Shown piece after piece: positions 1 to 13,832 of a stretch of 64,000 nucleotides of DNA (its first letter is position 1; each line of letters begins with the position of its first letter). Made by a program: the position numbers and the translations under genes. Below the pieces are notes generated by a model that saw only the letters and a list, made by a program, of their open reading frames with translations, made no database searches and had not been told where the DNA came from. This DNA comes from Rhopalosiphum padi (taxonomy: Eukaryota; Arthropoda; Insecta; Hemiptera; Aphididae): contig NC_083598.1 of assembly GCF_020882245.1 (NCBI RefSeq), positions 11,215,178 to 11,279,177 of the forward strand, given 5' to 3'.

Positions 1-3000
1 ATAAAATACAATATTGTCAAATGTATTTCAGTATTTATTTTAATAATAACCTATGAAAAAACTTACTACGAATATAAAAATAAAAATGTACAAACAAATT
101 GTGTTTCATACAAATGTAATTCAATACGTATACTAATTTGCGTTACACTAGAGAAAGTTATAATTATGTTTTATTTTTTACTCATCTTTTCACTATTTTC
201 CTTTAGAAACAGTTCAAAGACAAATATTATTATTATTATTATTGAAAAATATATTTTCGAATTCTCTTTAAAATGCATTCTACTTCGTTTTTCCCATTTA
301 ATACATTTGTTTGAAAATTTTCTAAACTTATTTTTAAAAAAACTCGTACCTATGTATCCAAAAGAAAATGACCAACGTCGGTAATAAGTAATACGGTTTT
401 TATGTTTTTCTTATAGTCGTAAACATCTAATAGTTTATGAATAGTAATGTGAATCATGACTTTTAAAGTTATTATTTCTTATAAATAATAATAATATATG
501 TATATTATATAGGTTTTTGGTTTTGATCAGAGTACAAGCCATTCGATCGCATATTTTTAACCTACTCACGTGAGTATGTTACGATATCATAAAATTGTTT
601 CATTTACATTTTATACGGTTTTTATAGCTGTTTACTTGACAATAAACCATTGTATTTTTCTATTACATATTAAAATGTTATAGAATAGATAGAAGAACAT
701 ATTAACATGATGATAATAATATTATAATGTTTCAAACTATATATATATATACTTGACCGTGTGACGTGTAACCAAAAATTATGTTTGGTTCTTAATCAAA
801 GTATAATTTCTTGTCACAAGACACAATGCACAATTTAAAATCATAAAACATATATGTAACTGTTAAAACATATTGACTGTACATTTTGTATTATGCTAAG
901 TCAATAAATATACACTTATCGTCTGGGAGCGTTTTCGAATTGTGTCGTTTATAACTCGGGATATTTTTGAAATGTGTTTGGTCGTAATAATGGTACCGAA
1001 ATGTTAAACCCGGGATCATCATTATTTATTATTTATTATTTATACATAATATATTATTTTTTCTTTTACTCGGGAAATACGATATTATAACTGGCATAAT
1101 TAAAGCTAAACACACTAAAAAATTCGATTTATTATTTTTTATAGGTTAAAATTTAATTTATTTTAAATAAGTATATTTTTATTGGAATTTCAATTAATAA
1201 TAATGTTAGTACATAACTATGAAAACCGTTAAGGAAAAAAAAATTTTTTTAATTAGAATTTTTTTTTTTTTGAGTTTTAAACAAAAAAAAAATAGAAAAT
1301 TATCAGAATAATGGCTGTCGTTTTATGTGCATATCAAAATTTAAAAAAAAAACATATTGAACTTTTTATTGCCATTTTCCATTGACAGTGTACGGTTTAA
1401 AGTGTTATTTAAATCATTTAAATTGGATAACTTTAAATTTAATGTATATCAAATTAAAATATGAGTATACATTATACCAAAATACATTTTAGTTGCATGC
1501 ATTTATATAATTTTTTTAAAAAAAAAATATCTATTTATGAATACTACATGAAATCGATTAAAGATCTGATGGAAAATGTGTAAATTGACAAAGAGTTATA
1601 ATTATGCTTAAATTTTATTTAAATTTTTTTACGGTTATCAATATTATTATCATTGATTGTGGTATTCTAATTTTATAAAAATGTTTAGTTTAGTAGAGGA
1701 ATAGGTAATGGTGTGTAATTTAACCTTGAATTGATATTAATGATACTATATGCGTCGACTTAGTGGAAAACGAGCAGCTATAAAGGTAAGAGTAATTGTA
1801 TAAATTATAATTATTTAGTATACATTTTCAATAACACAAGACTCGCCTGTAATACAAATTAAATATAATTTCAATGTAATCAACTTGTATAGAAATTTAG
1901 AAAATTCAATCTTTGTATGCACTATATATATGGTAATAATTTTATTAGAGACCGAGTATGCATGACTTATGTCTAAATCATATTTCAATAATATCATATC
2001 AAAAAAATAACAAAAAAATAATTTTAGCTTAGGTTTAAATTTACGTAAATATGTATTTAATCATTTTTTATCAGGCAAAGTAAACTAATTTTTAGAATGA
2101 ATATTTTTCATATAAACTATAATATTATACAGTTACACTTGAATAACTTACTGAGTAGGTAAACAATATCTTTGCATTAAGTTTTTATTAATAATTACAA
2201 GTATAAATATATATTAGTCCTTATAGTAGTAGATTAATAATTATAATACTACACGATTATATTGCTCGTATAGTATTTTAATTTAAAACGTTATAATGAA
2301 AAATATGATAAATAATCTATCGTATCCGAACTGATAAGGTGCTTATATTTTTATTTTTATTTAATAACAACTTCTATTAAAAAAGGGTACTCGCCATAAA
2401 AAAAAAATACTATCACTATTATAACAATCTACATTATATATATATATATGGAAAATACGTAAATACATTATACAATACTCCAAGAATACAACTTCTTATG
2501 GTAAAAACGAATCGTCATTAAAATAATAGCATTTTAATTTTAAGTTTATGAATTTGATTCATGAAAAATCTGAGATGGGAAAAAATACAATACCTATTGT
2601 AAATAACATACTTACTAGTCTTTAATTTTTGTAAAGTATATTCAGATCGTGAAACTATAAAATTAAGTAAATAGGAAAATTTAAAACAAAAGGTATATCA
2701 TAATATTATGTTATAATAAATAATGATTCATTATAAAGTTCTTAAACATTTAGGTTACACTTATGATATAAATGTTTATTTATAATTAAGATTAACAAAA
2801 TTATAAAACCGTATTTTATAAAATTATTATAATATTTATACAACAGTCATATTTAGTTTTCAAATGATATACAATTTCGCAAGTTGACTTTCAATTGTTC
2901 AAAATATTTCAGTGACTCGAGACATAACAATATTATTGAACTGCAATATATTCCTACTATAAGGTAAATTAATGAATTATGCATTGGTTATAATTTATTG

Positions 3001-6000
3001 TATAAAATATATTTTTATAGTAAGATAAGTATAAGATAAGATTTTAAAAACTAAAAAAAAAAAAATGTTTGACTATTATTAAAAATATATATAGTTTTGT
3101 CCATCTTACCACAATAACTATAGTTACGTATTATTTTTTTCCGAGAGTTCTTGCTTTAGCTAACAATTTTATTACTCAAATCGATTTCTTTTTCACATAG
3201 CGCCATATTTTAAAGCAAAATCTTTATGTAGCATTATGTTCTGCTATCAATTATTTATAATATTATATGTAGTTGTTATGTATTTATAACTGTTTAATTT
3301 TAACTATCATGTAATTATTATAACTTATTGTACTATTATTCTAAAGGGTTTTATACATATCTATAAATAAATATAATATAAATATAATTTATTTAAAGAT
3401 AATATACAACATAGTAAATTTTAATAGACGTATATTATTACTAAATCATTTTTGTATTTATTAACAAAGGCATACTTTTTAAAAACTAAAATTAATTCCT
3501 ATATTTATGTATTATATTTAATGAAGGTTAATGATGTTAAAATATCATATTACCCATAATTTATAAAAAAAAATGATCATAGTGATTTTTACAGTATTTA
3601 TAATAATTAAATATAAAAATTATTTATTACAGTACTTTTGATTTATTTAACAATTTAAAATCGATTTTATACGAAGGCATAATTGTATCCATTGTTATTT
3701 ACAATTATTATTCATAAACCAATGTTTAAAATACCGATAAAAAAATACAAGCACACACACAAAATCTAAATACAGACTCTATTCAATAATATTTTGTTAG
3801 CCTTTCAACTATTTGTAAATATGAGCCAATAAATTTTAAATTAATTAAAATGAAATTGGGATAGTAAAATAAAATGATAATATGTATTTTATGTTTTTAT
3901 TAATTTCATGGCTATTGGACATGAGTACATGACAAATATTTCGTTTAAAATATCAAAAACAAATTTAGACTAATATCATAATATTACCTCAACTAACTAA
4001 ATCTATTTTAATAATTTAAAATGTTTTTTTAATGTTGTTTATAAAACGTCTAGACGACAAAACATTTATAACAGTTTTGATATTTTTCACTTATGAATTA
4101 TTAACAACATCTAAAGTCAATAATACGACCATATGAATAATTTTTCTTTAATAATAACATCATACAATTTAAAATAGTAATAATAGTAAAGTAAATATTA
4201 TAATTCATGTTCTTTGTTGTAATGTACTAAAAAAAAAAAATCAATTATACAAATATTAATAATTTTGTATAAACAAAAATGTCCGCATTCAGTTTCATCC
4301 ATATATTAATATTAATTACTGTTTTTTATTTGTGTATTTAAACATTTAGTTTGTAAGTTTAATCGTTTTTGTGTTGTTTTTTTTAACAAAACAAGATATT
4401 TTTATCTTAATTTTTGAACTTGTATCTTATACATTTTTAGTAGTTATCTATTATGTTATAATTTAAATGGATTGAATTTCTTAAGTGTCACGCCTCGCGT
4501 ACTTTAGTATTTAATTTGAGTACTATGTATTTTGTTCACGTTCAACCTGAATTTCAGCTCAAACCATTATTCTGAAATCTAAATGTTTACATTGCATTGT
4601 TTATATTATTGGTTAATGCATATATTAAACGTATAAATTTAATAAAATAATTTTAGTACTGTCGAAAAGTTATAATTTTATTGATTTAATTATTAGATCT
4701 CCGAATTAATACTAATACTTATTAATACTTGTCCCAATAATTTTAAATATAATACATACCAATAATAACAGTTGCTGAGTACATTTATCATAAACCAAAA
4801 ACGTTATAACTATGTAATTACTAACTTATGATATAAAAAATTCTCTTTTAATATACACAAAAAGAATTAAAACCAAATTAGACACTTGAAAAATTGTGTT
4901 TTACAACAATCGTTTTAATTTTACAGTTTTCATAACGATTTTTTTTAACGTTGATTTATTCTATTGATTTGACATAAATGCATAATATGCAGTTATATTT
5001 ATGACAGAAAAATCGATGTTTTACATTATATTATAATAAATATTTATGTGTACGTATAATACTTAGTAGAAATATGAACATCATTGTGACCAATAAGCTT
5101 TGGATATATAAGTGTAATATATTATATTATACTCATAGTCTTAAAATAACATTAACGCATTGCAATAGTCATACAAATTTAAAAATATGACGTACATATT
5201 TACCGTATAACACGTATCTAAAAGTAAATTTGAATTATCTAATTGTTGTAGTTTATATCTGTGTTCAATACATATTGTATCTCAGATTTTTCTGCCGATA
5301 AGCTTACGATAGGCTACGAGATGATTCTCTAACGTAAGGTACTAACCATGCTACGCATAGAGGATAAATGACTCACGGTACATTAGTAATTTAAAACCTG
5401 GTTAATATGATAATTTATAGCGATTCTCATAGTTAATTAAATTGAAAACAAAACACTAGGATTTAATTGTTTTTTTTTTTTAATAACTAAGTTTAATTCG
5501 ATTTGGACATTTTAATAATTGATAAACGGTACATAGATAGTATAAAATAATAATACACCACGATCGCGGAATTTATTTCTCTATAAATCAGCTATTTTGT
5601 TGTTATGTAAAAGAAAAGTTATTATCCAACGTATATTAAGAATGTCTTTTATATAGCACTCAAAATATTTATTGTGAAGAATTTTAAATGAAAAATAAAA
5701 ATATTTTAATAAAGTATGCCATTATATTATGAAGTAGGTACTATTACAACCATAACTATTAATTAACGATTATGAATATAAAAGCAGAAGGTAAACTACC
5801 TATTCTTTCTGTGACGTGCATAATGATATAATTTGATTAATTATTTTGGTTATCAGAGATATTCTTATCGTGTCATATATAGATAGTGAGAAAACATACA
5901 AGTCAAAGCAACCTCACACCTGTCCATTTTAATAATTAAGTTTCAGAATAATTTTAGATCTTGGTTTGGACTTTAATACTTATCAGTATTAATCTGAACT

Positions 6001-8110
6001 TAAAATAAAAACAACTAAAAGTGATTTATATATGCTTAATGATATTATTATAAGCGGATAATATCCTATCTATTTCGATCAAGTTATATAGAGTTTACTT
6101 AACTATTTTAATTTACGATAATTAACACCACTTTGAAAAACATGAATATATTTCATATAGCATTAGAATAGTTACCAATCAGGATACTAATCAATCAATT
6201 CCACAGACAAATGTATTGCTGGCCAACGTTATTGGACATTTTTAAACGATCATAAATGTACAACATTAAATGATGTATGTCCAAAAGAAACGGTTTGACA
6301 TTAAAAGTTGAGCCAAAGTTTTTACGCAGCCATTTTACTATAATAAGGTTTATAATAATTTATTGAAATATATCTTATATATATATATAATCAGTTATAT
6401 ATATAAATGACAATAATTTATCGTGTCCAATGGAGTGTAAAGTGACGAAAAGATTAATAGTAAATTATTCATATAACTCGTGTAGCTCGCCGAAGAATAA
6501 ATAAAAAAAAAAAGTACTGTCTTGTCATTATCGCGAAGCTGTAATAATAGTTCACGAAAATAAATTATATTTAAATAAAATTGTTGTAATATGCATCGTA
6601 TTCTCTAATCAATTAGACCAAACTATATAGAAGAAATTTAAAAGTTGTGGTATTATAATATCATTATACTTGATTATATTTGAATATTCGATAAAATATT
6701 AACAGTTTATTCCAAAAATGATTTATGCGTTACATACGACCGAACCACTAATACTGTTTAATGCGAAGGTAAATACCGATGGGAGATGAATACTAATCCA
6801 TAATATATTGTTTAAAAATATACTTTTTATAATAACACTAAGCAAATATAATATTATACTATGTTTATACTTGATTTAAACATATACTTAGTTGAATAGG
6901 ACATTGAAAGTACCTATGTCCTTTCATTCGACACAGGTCTTAAACGGCCATAGATACTTCTAGAACAGTTTTAAAAGTTATCCATGAACGGTGGGGGAGA
7001 GGGGTGAATCTGCTCGAGAAAAGAATAAATAAGTACAAATCACTTCGATTGATCCAGAAAGTTAATAGTTGTTTACGCCGGGAATCACAACAGAACGAAT
7101 TCACTTTTTTTTTCATTATAGTAAGTAACTCGTACTATACTTACTTTATTATAATATACCATATGTATTATGTACTTATATATTTTAAATATCTTAAACT
7201 CCAACCACGTGGTTTATGTATATTTTATAGTATGATGATTTTGTACGACGTAGTTATTGAGCAATAAACGGTAAAATCGAGGTAAAAATAATACTTTCAA
7301 TTTCAGGTGAGGTGCAACAAGAAAAGCTACTTGTATATCCTAAATATAAGTTCTTGCTTGAACAATATGATTTATTTTTATTATCACTATATTTTTTTTG
7401 TTATTAATTAGTAAGTTTATAGAATAACATTTCATCCAAGATTCCTTTTAAACTTAAGAAGTAATCCCGTTAAACATAGTTTTAAGTTTTCGTGTCCTTA
7501 TTACTTTATAAAATATGATGATCTCACATTTATTATTAATATGTTCTCAACTCTAAGAGTTTAATATTTTAAAATGTCTTCAGATTTATGAATAGTGTGT
7601 ACATGTGAATAGTTTTAAATAGTTTTGCAAAGAAGGTGTGTTTTTGTAATCATACTGTTGTAATAGTATTTTTAAAATATGCTCATATAAATCTATTCAA
7701 TTGTTGAATATAAAATATTATTTTTCTCTTAGTCAATTTAAGGAAAGAGTAAGTTTTTCACTGTATTATTTCTATAAAGATTTTATCATGAAAAAAAATT
7801 TATAAATTTTATTTAATATTTTGCCTTATAAGCACCATATTTTTAGCTTAACCTAAACCACTTCTTTTTTTTTTTATTTATGTTTTATAATTCATGTTTG
7901 ATGGAATGTTATGTGTAACTTTTAAGTGTAAGGAATCTAAAGTATCAAGCATCCAATTAAATCTGTAAAAGATAAAAAAATCTAAAATGTTATTATGAAA
8001 TCAGAACACTATGATTATATAATATTATAATATTATGTTGTAATTCTTAAATTACCTAATTATTAAATTTAATGTATATATGTAATAAATGTCATGTTTC
8101 CCATATCAAT

Positions 8111-8160
8111 GACACGTAGCCAAGTGGTGGATTCGGATTCCGGTAGGACAGATTGGTAAA
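8111..8160 (+). repeat. Possible tRNA-derived SINE fragment
   Basis: The segment contains tagccaagtggtgg, close to a tRNA A-box (TRGYNNARNNGG), followed by ttcggattccggtagga, which resembles the anticodon stem of tRNA-derived SINE heads. A proper B-box at tRNA spacing is not visible and no cloverleaf can be folded, so it is not a functional tRNA gene. It may be a degraded SINE head or a chance match. Confidence 0.22.
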
Positions 8161-9878
8161 AACCTATGTGAAACTGGATTATAGATATTAATCACTGTAA
8201 TAGGACATATTCGAAGTGTCTTAATCCTCGTATGCTCTTGTAAACATATCGCTTACATAATTTTACACTAGACAAGTAATTCGTAGTAAACGATCAAACG
8301 GTACAGAATCAAATATAAACGATGAAATTATGTCAATAAATATTATAATATCGCTACAAGTTATTTTATATTTTTATATAGTGACCATTTCAGTTGACCA
8401 AAATTAATGTATTTTGATTTCATGTTATTTTGGATGTATGTGAAATAGAACCTAACTTTCGAAGGATTACAAAAAATACAGCTATACTGTTTATTTGCGA
8501 TGATATAATATTTTAATACCGGATGTGTTGTGGTAATTATTGTATCTATTTATTTATTTATTTTTTTAATTTAATGTTTATATGTGTTAGAAATTATTGT
8601 TATAAAAGTGATTAGAAAAACAAAACCGACGTTGACGTCAAGTCGTCAAATTAAACAGAAATAAAATGTAGTTCATTGTATAATTTAATTTTTTAATTTA
8701 TTTATAACGTCATTTTTCCGAAAATGGGTTAATATTTCAAGACTTCTTATTTCGAACTATTATTTTATGAGTGGGTCGTAACACATTCTTTTTTTCTTAA
8801 CATTGGAATACAAAATATAGGTTTTATTTATAATAATTGTGTAAATACGTTTTGATTCAATAGTAGTATTTAATTATGATTTTCCACTAACTTCAAACCC
8901 AAAATAAACACTAAATAAATTACAAAAATAATCGCTCTTGGTTATTTCATACTGTTTAGTACCATAATGCTTAATATAAGGTTTTACTTTAACCTTATTG
9001 TTTGATGTTATAATAAGTTACTTTTTTTTTTCTAAAGAAAAATATTTAATTCATTCAAAATTCTTAATCCTACGTATTGTATACCTGCGTATTATTATTA
9101 TTTGCTTTGTTGGAAATAAATTCATGAATGTGCTTAGTTTTACGAGAAAAAAGATTTTCCACGTTATCGTATTTTGTTTGATTAATACTTAATGTTGTGG
9201 TAGGAATAAAAATGTTTCCGCTAATACAAACAAAATGGATGTTCTTTAAATTATTTTTGTTATTATTAATACTGTTTAGATAACTAAAAGGAAATATTAC
9301 TTTAAAACATTTTTTTATTAATGTTAATAATGAAAACATAATGAGTAGTGAGCAACCTAAACCAATATTTAAATATCATTGAACTTATTAAATATGTACA
9401 AGCAAGTATAGTCGTTTTTCTGGGATTTCGTCGTAAATACGTTTTGGTCAAGAATTAAACGTATGGCAGAATTGTAAAAATAGTTGAACACAATCACTTT
9501 TTTTCTAATAAGTTTGCGCTACGCAACACATTCCGAAATTGCCAACGACGTTACGACAATGATTAAATCAAAAATTGGACACGCCACGCAGACTCGGAAA
9601 AAAAGATTGGTAGCCTTCTGTCTTCCGTTAATATATTGACCGGCAACTGATCAAAACCGAACCATGATACAATATTCGCGTGATCTTTAAGTCTTTAAAT
9701 ACCCGTAAAAAGCGTTCTAAAAAAAAAAATCATGTCAACTTAAAGTATACATACAAATTCTATACGTGCAATTTGAATAAATACATAGTTAAGCATAAAA
9801 ATCGTGCTTAGAAATCATCGCTTATTCGTAGTTTGTACGGAGACCAGACACGTATTAAATTATAGTTATGGAGAAAAA

Positions 9879-9897
9879 AGAGAGAGAGAGAGAGAGA
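9879..9897. repeat. (AG)n microsatellite
   Basis: Nineteen bases of perfect AG dinucleotide repeat lie in intron 4. Confidence 0.95.
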
Positions 9898-11855
9898 AAG
9901 AGTAGCGATTAACATGGTTATCATTTTCTTATATTGGCAAAGGTATTTGCGTTAAGAATTTCGAAAATCCCTATAATGTTCTTGGAAAACTTTTTTTTAT
10001 TAATCTTGTTATTATACAACGATCGGCGAACTAAAAAGTACTATTTCTCGAAGGCTGTGATCGTGTTATTTGATAATAATATATGTTTATTTTTCTTTGT
10101 TGAGTTTATTTTATCTATATTTTAAAGTTGTATGACAATGTTTACACTTAACGAAATGAATAATGATAAAATTCAAGTTCAATAATTCACATCACATGCA
10201 ATACAGTATATTATCTTAAAAAAAGTGACAGGAATAAACAAAAAATAAAAATAAAAATAAAAACAAATTTATTACTTAACATAAAACGGAGGTAGGTACT
10301 TGACTTATATAAAATAATAATTGAGTCAAATTATTCAAATACTTGAAGTGTAGGTATTTAGTAGGTATTACGGTTAAATTTGTAAAAAAATTTTTTTTTT
10401 TTAACATTCAACAATGCATTTTTATTATGAAACGTAATTTCATTTAAGTAATATATTTTATGAGACAATATTATGGAACCGTATTATTTATATTTTATAA
10501 TGTTTATTAAATAATTTTAATAATTGTATTCTATAAATTAAGTTAAATGTTACAGAAATGTACATATAGATAAAACTCTTTATAAATTGTACATTACATT
10601 GAGATAAATACAACTAAACTGGCTAAATTATTGTTTTAATTTATGCAAGGAAATGTTGCAGTGCTGACGGTGATTAAGTAATGAGTGTACATCATAATAA
10701 TACAATGTATTATAAAATATTTTAATAATTATTGTATTATATTGTAAGGATAACAATACAAAATTTTAAATAAATGCTTAAAATTGTTTTGTAGGCATTT
10801 TATTTAAAGCGAACGAAGTATGCAAGTGGTTCTGAAATATAAAAGGTATCAATAGATTGCGTTATTTGTATTTATAAATTAATTAATAGTTTATTTCATT
10901 ACCGTTAAGTTGAATTTTGTTTCAAAATAAAAATCAATAATTTTTAATAACATATTCATTGTTTCAAGTATTGCTCATTAAATAATATTTTAAATATAAC
11001 TAGTACAATATAGTATTACCTATTTCTGCTGAACGAAAAATGACATTTCTCCTTATTGGTGAAATCCCAGCTGGTTTATTAAAGTTGCTTAAATATAAAT
11101 CGACTCACATATGAAAACTTTATAATAACATTTAAAAGTGTTCTGGTTAAAAAATAAGCGCTCATTGACCTGAAAGTATAATATAATTTCATAAAGGTCA
11201 TAGCTTTAATTAAAACTATTATGGTGTTTAGGTACGTAGAAATATGAGCTTAAAGCTCATATACTGTCCCTAAACATTAAAGATTAAGATAAATAATCAT
11301 AAAGGTCCCAATAATGTTCATTAATATATTACTTAAATTTGAATTTTAAATTTGTGTGTAATATGTTTCAGGATATTTTCATTTTATATATTATAATGAA
11401 CAGAGCTTAATATTATATTATACCAAACTTTTTTTTTAACCGAAATGTGGTTTGAAAAACTAAATATTAAAGCTATCTCATTTTAGTTGTACATCAGCAT
11501 AAGAATTTGATATTTTTTAAATTGTTTAATTACAAATTTGGTGATAATAATTATGTTATATTTTAAAGGATCGAGTAAAAATATTACAAAGACATTATTG
11601 AATACGATTTAGAATATACCATTAGATTTTAGTATAATGATATTATGTAGTATGTAGTCATAAATAACTACTGACTACTATTGACACTTGGGAAAGAAAT
11701 ATGATTTCTAATACTTTCATTTTTTTTTTTTTTTTTTTAAACACGATGATTTGATTTATAATATACTTTACAAATTGATTGCCTCAAAGAATCGCCATAT
11801 AAAGTTGGCTCTAGTGAAACAAGTGACAAACATATTTTTTAACTCTTTGTTTTGT

Positions 11856-11858
<3 letters not shown>

Positions 11859-11887
<29 letters not shown>
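11859..11887. repeat. (AC)n microsatellite
   Basis: Twenty-nine bases of perfect AC repeat (14.5 units) lie in intron 4. It is likely length-polymorphic. Confidence 0.97.
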
Positions 11888-11892
<5 letters not shown>

Positions 11893-13328
11893 TTGCGTAT
11901 TTACATACGCTTATTGTTTTTCGATGAGTTAAAATAATATTATACCTACGATCATATGATGACTATAAATAACTAAATAATTTTAAAAATACTTTTTATA
12001 ATTGTATTAGTTATTCCGTAAGTTATGAAAGGTATTTTTTATGGAATTTTAAATCGGTTTTAGGGTTACTTTCGTTCCAGGAAGATTCAGAACTAAAAGG
12101 TAGTTTAGTTTTTTGGTTTATTTTACTGCGGGCAATGTCACTTCCTACACGAGCACGGTACGTATTTGACTTTGAAGAACTTTTCAATATATATATATTA
12201 TATACAGGTATCTAAATGCATGTATATATTTGTGTATTTTGTATCAACATATATGCCTACTATACATATAGTGGTAGTTTGTATTGATACACGTGCTGAA
12301 AAAAGTAGACCATATAAAGTTAGGAAAATTCTTGGAAAATCAAACGTATGTTTGTGTTCATTGTCGTCGTGGTTGTGATTGCTAACGAATCGGGTATGAA
12401 AAAAAAACCAGAAAAAATTCATTGCAAACAGTCTGCGTTTGCTAAACGAATCAAACCGAATATTTCAAATCGAATAAAGACGGGCATCCGGCCAATAAAT
12501 GAATTGCGTTTATAAGAATTATTTTCTATTCACCACGAGGTTTTCGGTACCTACTACACTAGTACTAGACGTGTGTGAAATGAATGCTAAAATATAATAT
12601 TTCTAACTCGATTTTGTATGTATTTATTTTATTTTAAACAAATGGTTAGATAATCAAACATAATATGTACGTTAATAAATTATCACTTAATATCATATTG
12701 CTATATCGATAGATCTTTAGTGAAATTTATTATCGGTAGGTGGTTGTAGAGGAATTTAAAAAAGATTTTTTTATGTATAATACAGAAAATAAAAATTAAA
12801 GATACAAATAAAATAAGTCTGAAAGCCAAAAAATGTATGATACATTTGATTTAGAATTTTAAGTTTTAAAAAGGTTCAATATGTGATTGGGTCATTGATT
12901 GACGGGTTTGAATAATAAAATTGTGAAATGGTTAAATTTAATTTTCAAATATGACCTAAGTGATCGTTGATAACAATAATTAGTAGGTATTATAATATTA
13001 ACATGAACTTTTTTTTATATTAATGTTATTAAGATGACATAATATTTACCCTAATTTATTTTGTTTATAAATCACTTGAACCTATTTATAAGGATAATAA
13101 AATAATTTATTTTGAATGTATTTAATAACGATATATTGTATTAAAATTTAAAATACCTAGATGATTGTCTTAGAAAACAAATATAAACTTCATCGATGAT
13201 ATCGATAATCAATAATTTTCACTTATTTTTGTGCATCCACACTATATTATTTTAGTTCTATATTAATGAATTTAATTTAAATTCAATATACTACTAGTTT
13301 AATATAATTTGTTTTATAGTTCTAGGAA

Positions 13329-13832
13329 ATGTATTTAAATTATAATATACAATTAATAAGAAAGGTAAAAAAAGAGTTATCTAAACCTTTTAAATATTTA
13401 GGTAAATGTCTAGTAAAACAAACTTTTATGAAATATAGAGACAACGTACGGCAGTCTCATTTAAATGAAAAAAGTTCAGATGATGTAAGTGAACACAATG
13501 AAAATTAAATGAACAAACAGATTTTATCAGTACAGGTATATCATAATAAAGCATTCATTTTAAGTATATTTATACACACTAGATATTGGAAATTAAACAT
13601 TTTTCGTTTTAAAAGTAAAAAATGCATAATTTTGGACCAACCAAGGCTACATAGATACGAAAAATTGGAAAAAAATCATTTGTGGATGACAAAGGACTTT
13701 TCAAGATTTCTACTTTCAAATATTGATAGTGATACCATCGATCAATTTTTATTAAAAATATTATATTTACTTATGAATATACATTTTTCTTTAAACACAT
13801 TGGCATTGGAAATGCACAAACGTTATGTTTGA
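13329..13832 (+). pseudogene. Broken 167-codon ORF of unknown origin, one in-frame stop
   Basis: A frame opens with ATG at 13329 and runs 59 codons to TAA at 13506-13508. The very next codon is ATG, and the same frame continues for 107 codons to 13832. Residues use many codons not forced by AT content: YRDNVRQSHLNEKSSDDVSE in the first part, and LDQPRLHRYEKLEKNHLW then FSRFLLSNIDSD in the second. The near end (RFLLSNIDSD...LLKILYLLMNI) loosely recalls the BESS motif of MADF-BESS proteins, but this is weak. It lies on the strand opposite to the host gene, within its intron. A decayed retrocopy or transposon-borne gene is the best guess; a chance open frame is possible. Confidence 0.3.
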
